Positions 8,701 to 17,700 of a stretch of DNA of 20,628 nt are shown here, piece after piece. The position numbers and the translations under genes were made by a program. The first letter of the stretch is position 1. Every line of letters begins with the position of its first letter. The DNA lies in contig AFZH01023521.1 in NCBI GenBank assembly GCA_048213135.1, positions 1 to 20,628 on the forward strand, read 5' to 3'. This DNA comes from Reclinomonas americana ATCC 50394. Its lineage: Eukaryota; Jakobida; Jakobea; Jakobida. The notes under the pieces are model-generated. The model saw nothing but the letters and a program-made list of their open reading frames with translations. It did no database searches and had not been told where the DNA came from.

Positions 8701-11700
8701 CATTGTTGTTTCGGGTGATTTCTGTTTGTGGTTAGCATTGCACACGCACACGAGACTACACCAGCTTGTTGGCGATCGATCACTACGTAGATGCTCATTG
8801 TTGTGTATGGTTCAGTGGAGTACTGCGTTTCTAGTGAAACGTAGTTACTGTTTTGTTGTAGCATACTGATGATGAGGTTGCTGGAAGAGAAGAACGGAGA
8901 GCAGTCACAACCGTAATCCGATTGTATCTGTCCGTTCTTCTCTTGCTTGTATTCATCATCAGCGAGAGTCACGTCTCATCGCAAGCGCACGTACGCGTCT
9001 CATCGTGCTGTGTCTCTTATTAATTCGTGATGATGTCCCTTTGTCTCTTGCACATCGCCACCTTAGTCACGATGCCTCTTGGTGGTACTCAATCGATCCG
9101 CACTCCCCCCTTTGTGGTTTGTTACGCGTACGCAGTGACGGAGCAGTGTTCCGGGTGAAGGCCTCGATGATAACATCGTTTGCGTTTCGGCGCTCTCGAA
9201 TGAGGAAAGGAGCTGCAAAGGGAGCGCGCAAAATAGCCCAAGACCATGCAACTGCGAGGCAGGAAGGTGGCGCTTCGAAGAAGAAGATGTTGCGTCGTGC
9301 TTGCGTGGTGTATAATACAATCAGTCTATAGCCAGTTACACGCTGCAGCTGACCATGACTGGGACTCTCTCTCTCTGTGAACGAAACAGTGGTTCATTTG
9401 GCATCACGAGCTTCCACGGCGCCAAGAAAGTGGGTGACACCATCTCGTACTCTGTCAGAGTCCCGCTCAATGATCCCGGGAACTATGGCGATTTCTCCAT
9501 ACGCTTTCGTGAAGTCGAAGTACCTCCAGGCGATGAGCCGGCTGTAACGTGAGTTGCTAGTGCAATGCCTGTGCATGTGCAGTGCACCAATGATTGACAC
9601 CATTTTGTCGACACATGTACAAACAGCGTGGAAGTTGGACCGCTGGAAATAATTGGCGATGAAGCAGTGGCTTCCATTCTGGCCACCAACAAGAAGCATT
9701 ACGTGCGCCTTTATTTTGAACACAACGTTGTTTCTGGCAAAGCAAGGTGCGTGGCAGTTTTTTTTATTGCGGGCAACTCGTTGAATCGACACAATCGCAA
9801 CTACAGTCGCTGCGATCAATTGAACACCTACTCTCTCTCACACGCACACACACGCACACTCTTCTTTTGCCTCTCATGCGCAGAATAACGCACGCACGCC
9901 TCAGCGGACTCAGGCAATACAAGTGCGGCTTAACGAACATCTCCCTTCCAGTCGTGCACAATCAAACACGACGTATAGTGCGGCAAGAAAAACATGGCGT
10001 CGATCACGGATATGCCATCATGTGCCGCCCGAAGATGCCCGAAGTCGGCAGCCTTGCGGGACCGCGTGCAAGAAAGACGGAAATTCTTCGCATGCGACTT
10101 GGGAAGGTGGACCTTGACAAAGTGTCGGGGGACATTGAGGTGATTGACGCAGCGCTGTGTGCAGCGAGCTGAGTGGTGTAATTTCTGAGTCTCTCTCTGT
10201 GCTCGTAGATGATGGGAACATTCTTGGAAAGTCTCTCTTCTCCAGCCCATGCGTCCGGAGAAATGGTGGCCATCTTTAACCGGCTGTTCGTCCGCCGCCA
10301 GCATTTCGGTGTCCAGAATCTGAGCAACAGGAAGAAGGCGCCACTTTACGCGTCTGGACAGCATGCGATAGAGGACGCTCTCGCACACTGTGTGCAGCAA
10401 CAGCAGGCACGCGACAATGGCAATCCCTGCGTTTCCATGCCTGGCACCACGCACGTGCAGCTGTTCGTCCATCAGCTCCTGCCAAGTATCCGAGAGACGG
10501 AACAGCAACCAGTTGCAGTGGGTGGAGCATCTCAAGTGACGGACTCAAGTGCTGAGGAGATGCATGTTGGTGAGGAGCGACAAAAAGCACTTATATATTC
10601 CACACCATTGCTGTTCGTCTCTCTGATGATGATGATGTGCATCCACCGCCAGATCCGAGCTCTTCTTCCACTATGAACGCCACTCTCAACAGCACCGGCG
10701 AGCCCGAGAAGATGATGAGCGACGGCGGTTCACGGGAAGATGGTGAGTGCTTCTTGTTCGGAGCAGAAAGTGCTCGCAGTGAGATCAGCAGGAATGATAC
10801 CGTGTAGTTGATGATGTCAACAGAGGACACAACCACCTGTTCACACAAAACCCGTTGTGCAGTGAGTGCATGATCATGAGCATTGGCAAAGTATAGCCTG
10901 CGTTGACTGCTGCATGTAGCGCAGAGGGAGACTGGTGTACATGTAGTTGGTGTAGAGACAAACGCCGCCTTCACTGGTAGTAGATATGTGTCAGTGAAGT
11001 TTCCGTCATTAGCAGTAGTAGCAGCGCTGTCGACATGTAACCCACTTACACCCTTCTCATCATTCCTCAGAGAGCTTGAGTGATGACGATTTCGTTTCGC
11101 GGAAGTCCGCATCCAAGGAGCGAAAGGGCAAGAATGGCAAGAACGGCAAGAGCGGAATGCAGGGCAAGAAGGGCAAGAAGGGCAAGAAGAACAAAAAGGA
11201 CAAGAATGTGGAAGGTACTACGCGTGCTGCGAGCTGAGGTCGTGGTGGTATACGTAATGACGGTCTCGAACTGATCTCTGCATTGGTTCTCTTGTGCAGA
11301 AAAAGTCGAACACCTCATCGACTCGGCCGTGTGCGATGCAATCATGCTGCTGTCGGGTGATCTTGACGCTGGCAGAGCTGACCTTGGACTAGCCGACGCC
11401 TGTGCAACAATCTCGAGAAGACTGTTGACAGACATCGCCCGACTTCAGCAGTCTGCCGTCGACGACGTCCTCCAACTCGGCCGAGTCTCCTCTGCCTTGC
11501 TCAATGTCACTTGTTTGGTCCACGATGCACTGGTCCAATTGCTCACAGTGTGCACGGCTGTTCATGGTGCGACAGTGATTTCGCTCTGCTCCACGTTGTC
11601 TCGTTGTTCTCACTGATTACTGTTTGCGAATATGTCAGCACTGAGAGTTGGTGGCAAGCTCAGCGCGGTGCGTGCACCTGCAGGTGTGCGTGCCAACACA

Positions 11701-14700
11701 CATTGCGACTACCTCGCGCTACTTGCTTCTCAACTCACGGGCACTCAGGAAAGTTTAAGTTACGCTGAATTCGCTTTTCTACTGTGCTCACCAACTCTCA
11801 ATGTCATGTGTTCTCACTCGTGCGTGTTGTAGCTTCGGCAATTGGGACTCTTCGCAACCGCGCCAAGACTGCGTCGGCCGCAAATGCCGGCGAGGAGCAA
11901 CCAGCTTCTGTACCGCAGGAAGGTGTCGCCGGGCATGAGGAAGCTGCTGCAGTTGATCGCGATATGCAATTCGAGGCAGATGCGGCGGAGATGCTGCAAA
12001 ACGCGTATGCGCCGGAGCTGGAGGAGTTCGAAGCGAGGCAACTGCAACTTGACGGCGAGGAGGAGGCGGTGGAGCAGCTGCAGGGTGCAGAGGATGAGGG
12101 GGTTGCGACTGAGGTTGATGGTGAGATGATCACGCTCACACTCACACTGATGCATATTATCAGTCTCACTGCTGCTGTGTGGTGTATCGCAGATGCGACC
12201 CAGATTGGTGATCTGTACCAGCATGAAAAGAGAACCATTCTCGCTGGGGAGGAGATACGGGCGGCTGTTCGTTCGCATCTTACTTCTCTGATGGAGCGAA
12301 TCATCGCGCGTCTTGGTGTGTTTGGCGACGTCGATGAGTCTGTGACTTCCACACTCGAGAAGGAAGTGGAGGCAGTCTTGCAGCGGTTCTTCGAGAGCAT
12401 CGCAGCTGGGATGTCCAGAACTATGCCAATGCCAACGCCCTGCACCGAATACCAAGATCTCGCAGAAGCACTCTGTACCGCAGTGTTGGGGGCTGCCGGA
12501 GAATGGTCGTGGACACGTGCTTACATCGACGAGGAGGCTGGCAGCGACACACCGAGCACCACGGTTACTGAGGACGACGAATGCGGTGACGAACCTATGC
12601 CCGATGCCGATCATGATCACGGGCTGTCGGAGATGGAGATGGAGTCTGGCGATGAATTCAGCAGTGTGAGCGGTGGCGAATTCGAAGGTGACGAGCCGAT
12701 GAGCGATGGGGCCGGATCAGTTGGCGACGAGGAGGTGGTAGAAGACGAAGCAGAAGCAATTCGTCGTGCACAAGAACTGGACGCTGTGCAGTCTGCAGTG
12801 CGGGCGACTGTTCGCAGAGGTGAGTGTGCACGTGTGGGCAGGGCAGGGCGATCATCGTTCAGTGCAGTGCATCACTGTGTCCTTGCATTTATCTCTGTGG
12901 GATGTCTGTGTTGTAACACAACGAGGCTGCTATGTCGACCTTCATTTGCATAAGACTGTCACTGTTGTTGTTGTTGTTGCGACATGTCACTGATATGTCG
13001 ATGCTGTCACTGTCCCTGTACATGTTGCATATGTTGTTGCTGTTGTTGCCACTGTTGTTGTGTCATGTTTCCACTGTTAACATGCTGTTGCATGCTGTAC
13101 ATGTGCACTGTTGGTTGTGTCATGTTGCTGATGTCATGATGTCATTGTTGTTGCCACAATCGTACTGTTGTTGTTGTCGTTGTTGTTGTCGTTGTTGCCA
13201 CTGTTGGTGCTGTGCACTGTTGTTGTGTCATCGTCGACGCGAAATATATGTGCGTGTACCATGTGTGTGTCTGCTGTCGACATGTCACGCTGTGTTGTTG
13301 TAGATAATAATTTGAGTAGTGGTTGCAGTACATCGCTGACTCGTCCCCTCCTGCTTGATCTGCAGCCACCAGGGTGATGAAGTCGCTTGTCCAGTCGACA
13401 GTCACTGCTCAGCGTGCTGCCAGAAATCTCGTTCAACATAGCCAAGCAGCAAGTGCCGCCCACGGCATCCACGCAGCTGCATCCACAAGTGGGAGTGTGG
13501 CTCCTGCAGCGGCAGTACGTTTCTTCGCAAGACTAGTTGACTCAGCATGCATGCGTGTTGCGCAACTAAGTTGTCCAGCCATACCGGCTGCGCGAGTTCA
13601 AGAGTGTGCTCGCTCAACTGCTGCCGACTTGGCGAGATCTGCTCAGTGCGACTTGGACTCATTGGAGGCGTACGCGCACAATGCTGACAGCGCTCTCCGA
13701 GCAGCCGAGACAGAGATGGTGGCACTGTGCGTTCATTCTGCCAGACACTACCGGGAGTCGGGCGTATCTTTGCTGCGCGCAACCGGTGATGACCACGGCG
13801 CGCTACTGCAACTAGCCGCGCTCAATCTGCGCTTGGCCAAGGACACGCATCTCTCGCAAGCCGGATTTGTTGACGGGGTACTGCACCTGTTTACTGGTGA
13901 ACCGATGCCACCATTAGCAGCGCTAGCGTCGGCCGCTGCAGCAGCACACGGGGAGGGTGCAGTCCCTGCTGCTGTGATTGACGAGCATCAACGCTCTCGA
14001 TTGGAGCACGTGCTCCGCGCGACTCTTGCCTGCAGACCACTGCACCGACTCATCCCTGCAGGTGCGTTGATAATGAGATGGTGGTGCGCAGCTCACACCT
14101 TGCTTGTCCTTCTGACTGAATTCGAATGTGCGTTTTGATTGTAGATCTTTTGGCGCAACTCTCCAGGAGTGCCACAGCGTGCGACGGCATGGCGCCCCTT
14201 GTCAACAAGACAGCTGCACCACTGAAGACGTGTGTGAAGAACGTGGTTTTGTACGACGAGCTGCTCCGCGAGCGACTGCGGGGTTGTTTGCAGCTTCTCA
14301 TGCGTGCTGCCCACGCGATGGCTCATGAAGACCCAAACGTGTTCTCCATGCGGTGTTTGATTGCTCTCGCCAGCGTCACTCCGTGCATGGAGGTGGTGAC
14401 GGATCCGGCCGACGATGGCGATGGTCGTGGAGTGCTGCGTCGTGTGTCGACTGACCGGGATTTGGTAGGGCATCTATCACGCTTGGCAACCACTGCCGAG
14501 AAGAAGACTGCTGCTCGTGCCGCGTTTTGCATCGGATCACTGGCTAACGAAATGATGCATGTGGCGAATGAGGTTTCACACTGCCGGCAGCTTATCGGCA
14601 GGTGCGCTCGTTGCACATTCACTGGTGGCAGCGTGGCTCCCGACAACTACAGTGCTGGTGCTGATGAGGCTGGAGGAGCCGGAGCCAGTGTCGCTGTTGC

Positions 14701-17700
14701 ACGCGACATCGGCGCGTTTGTCAAGTCACCCACTTTGGAGACGTCCATGTCGTTGGTGCGTTTGCTGGTGACGCGCATCCGTCTGGCAGAAGATCCTCGC
14801 GATCGCGATCGTGCAGCGGGAGCCGCATGCCACGTGCACGCCATGGAGGTTGACAGGGACGATGATGCTGGAGGTGGAGGTGAGAAGATATTAGGGGCTC
14901 GCAGCGTCGTTTAATGGTGCCTATCCCGTCGCTCATGTATGAGCACTTGTCAATCAAACAAAGATTCGGGAGGATCTGCGTCTGCGAGTGCTGCTGCTGC
15001 GGACATTGATCATGGTGTTGTTGCTTCTGGCCATGACGGGCAAGGTGAGTGATTGAATCACACGCACACTCCTCCTCCAAATAACTACTGACACCAACAG
15101 CACATTGGTATGCAGTTGCGGCTGAGGAGGAGAAGAGTGATTTTTCAAGCTTCTCTGCACTTTCACTAGGGTGCTTCCTGGCGCGCGATTTTCCACTACT
15201 GTGGATCGCTCTCGTCACTGATGGTGACTCCACCACTATCGAACTCGGTGATGATGAGAGGGTACACTTGGTGCAAGCCATCCGCGCGATTCAATGCGCC
15301 GTGCTTGCGACTGTGGGGTGCAACTATTGGAACATGTCCACTGACGTTACTAGCTACGTTGGTGTTGATCGCAACGGTGAGCTGTACGTGTGAATTGTGT
15401 CATGTTTAGGTAAAGCAGCTGGTTCTGTGGCTCACTCACTGTGCTGTTGATGGATTCTGATCATGACGATCAGGCAAGCGTCCGCGTCCGGCACCTGCCG
15501 ACGTCGTCAAGTTCATCGTCGACACGAGTAGCTTGTGCGAGATTCTCGAGGCACCGGCATGTGATCATGTACCACTAATTGCAACGCGTCGTAAGGATGG
15601 CGCTTCAGTGGTCTTTGCCGAGGCAGTACTTCACACCTGCGTGCTGGTGTCACAGCGTATTTTACTCTCTTTGAAAGGAGCAGTGATTGATGCTATATCG
15701 GCACTTGAGTACACTGGTGAGTGTTAAAGAAGGACAGCCATGCGTTGTGATGTGTTAATGTTCTGTCTCCTCACACCATCATTCACCAGATTATAATGAC
15801 AGGAAGAAGAGCACGGCAGCACCGGCATTGCCGCCATACGCGTCTCCCGAATTCTTCGAGAGACTTGATCGGGTTCGCTTTGAACACGACACTCGCTGGC
15901 AATGGATGGACTGTTGGCTCTATCGTGCGCACTACACAGTGCGCACGGCTGTCACAGCCGCAACGATGGCCTCACTGCCGAAAGAGATTGGTGACTGGCG
16001 TCTTCCCGAATATGTTTGCACGGTGTGGGCAATCGTGAATTCGCGGTTCTTGATCGAGGATGCCGAGTGCAACTGGTACGTCGCTGGGGCCAAAATCTGG
16101 CCGCTGCCGCCTCTCCCACCACAGATCGACGGGCGCCTCCTGTTAGTCGCGCGATCATACATTACAGGAATGGACATTGCAACTGGTGGTGGCAGCACTC
16201 CAGCACTGTCGCGTCCACCACCAAGTGCGGAACAGATTGAGCGTTTGCGTGTTGTTTACGATTATCTGTTCTCGCGCTGGACAAGGGACCGATTGGATTA
16301 TGCGCGAAGAATGGCAGAGGCATCACCACCTGCAGAGTCTATTGATGAATCTGTGACATCGGCAGCAGAGGATACTGCGTCGGGCTCCGGATCTGCAGCT
16401 ACCACTGCTACTCACGGTCATGATGCGCGTACGGCGCTGTTGAAGTTGGAGGGTGTCTGTCGCGCGTTGGCCGACGAGGCGGCTCAGTGGCTCTGGGAGC
16501 CACGCGACGGTCTCCCGATCAACCACAAGTTTATGCGCAGCTTCTTGCATGTGCAAAACCGTGGCAAGTCAATGCCGACTAGCACTACTGGTGATGACGG
16601 CATGGAGATGCTGGTTCCTCCGGCCGGTTGGCTGGCCTGTGCGTCAGTCGTTGTGGGCAATGCTCACAGACTGGCTGCCCTACTGCATCCGCAAATGCAG
16701 GTGCCCTTGCGTGACGTCGGTGATCATCATGAAGGAAACGATGCTGTACTACTGGACGCACTGCTGCTGGCAAGCAAACGGCAGCACCCGTACTCGGTTT
16801 CTCGCGAGCTGTTACAACGGGCAGAACAGTTTGCCTCACAGAAAACAGCGCTGAAACAGTTCGTGGATCGCGCCAGGCTACTTCGGATTGCCAACTGTTG
16901 CGTGTAATACACCAGAGTGGTGAATTAATTGAGATATCTTGACCACGATCTCACTTATTCGTGTCGGATGCGCGGTGTGCAGATGCGCTGCAAGGAGAGC
17001 GCTGCTGCGCACTGATGTTTGGAAGGCACCAGTTGCTTCGTGTGCACGCGGACACATGTGATGCGGACCCCGGAGATGGACCAGTGCACCTGCTAGTAGT
17101 GCAGCAAACTTCGTCATCAGTGATGGCAGAGGGTACGTGTTGATAATTATAAGTGTGCGTGTGTTTCTGTATTATGCGTGTCGTAGCTTAGAGTATAGAG
17201 CATGGCTGGAGCACCACGTTCTTTCAAACTCTCTCTCCTCCTTACTGTGGGTGTGAGCTTGTGTTCACTCTCTCACTCATTGATTGGTGTGATCAGGAGT
17301 TCTTTTCGTCTCACCACTGATTCTCGTCGTGTCTGTAATTGAGCCAAGATCAACCTTGTACACATATCCTTTGACGGGAGTGTGATGCGCGTGCTCGCAT
17401 TCTGTGTCACTTTCTCTCAAGACCTCAAGTCTTCCGTTGTACGCACAAATTGTGAAGAGCAGTTGTCCGACGTACATGCACAGGCAATTGTAATCTGGAG
17501 CTCTCTTCTATACTCTTAATTACCTTCTCTTGCTCACCTGTCGACATGTCCACAACAACAGAACTCTCGCGACGTCTGCATGCTCTCTCTCTCTCTCCGC
17601 TCTTGCACACGTGCACTCGTGTACATGTGTCCACATGACTCATGATCACTCCACTTATCATTGCTGCAGTCGCAAAATCAGCAACCACTGTGTCAGCTGC

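Larger units (their letters stand above)
8548..9066 (+). other. Large intron 11 (519 bp) with degenerate repeats and a hairpin
   Basis: GTAGTA at 8548 and CACCTTAG at 9066 join exon 11 (DLLAIFTG) to exon 12 (TMPLGGTQSIRTPPFV) in phase 1. The interior is T/G-rich with direct repeats (GTGCATCAGTGATGTT at 8587 and 8675) and an inverted repeat at 8866-8962. It could instead be an intergenic gap between two genes; then the second would start at ATG 9030, 9033 or 9072. Confidence 0.5.

Noticed and set aside
8866-8962. Transposon insertion
   Set aside because: An inverted repeat is present, but no transposase, target duplication or second copy is visible in the window. Kept only as a hairpin.
10673-10676. 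ATGA overlap suggesting one gene stops where another begins
   Set aside because: Overlapping stop/start is a bacterial pattern. A phase-matched GTGAGG...CCAG intron explains the region better in this intron-rich DNA.
11638-11670. Extra small exon inside intron 19
   Set aside because: AG and GTGCGT flank it, but its length does not keep phase 1 to the next acceptor.
16905-16907. TAA as the end of a gene
   Set aside because: A phase-1 donor lies just before it and an 86-bp intron leads to a coding-like exon, so I prefer continuation. This remains one of the weaker junctions.
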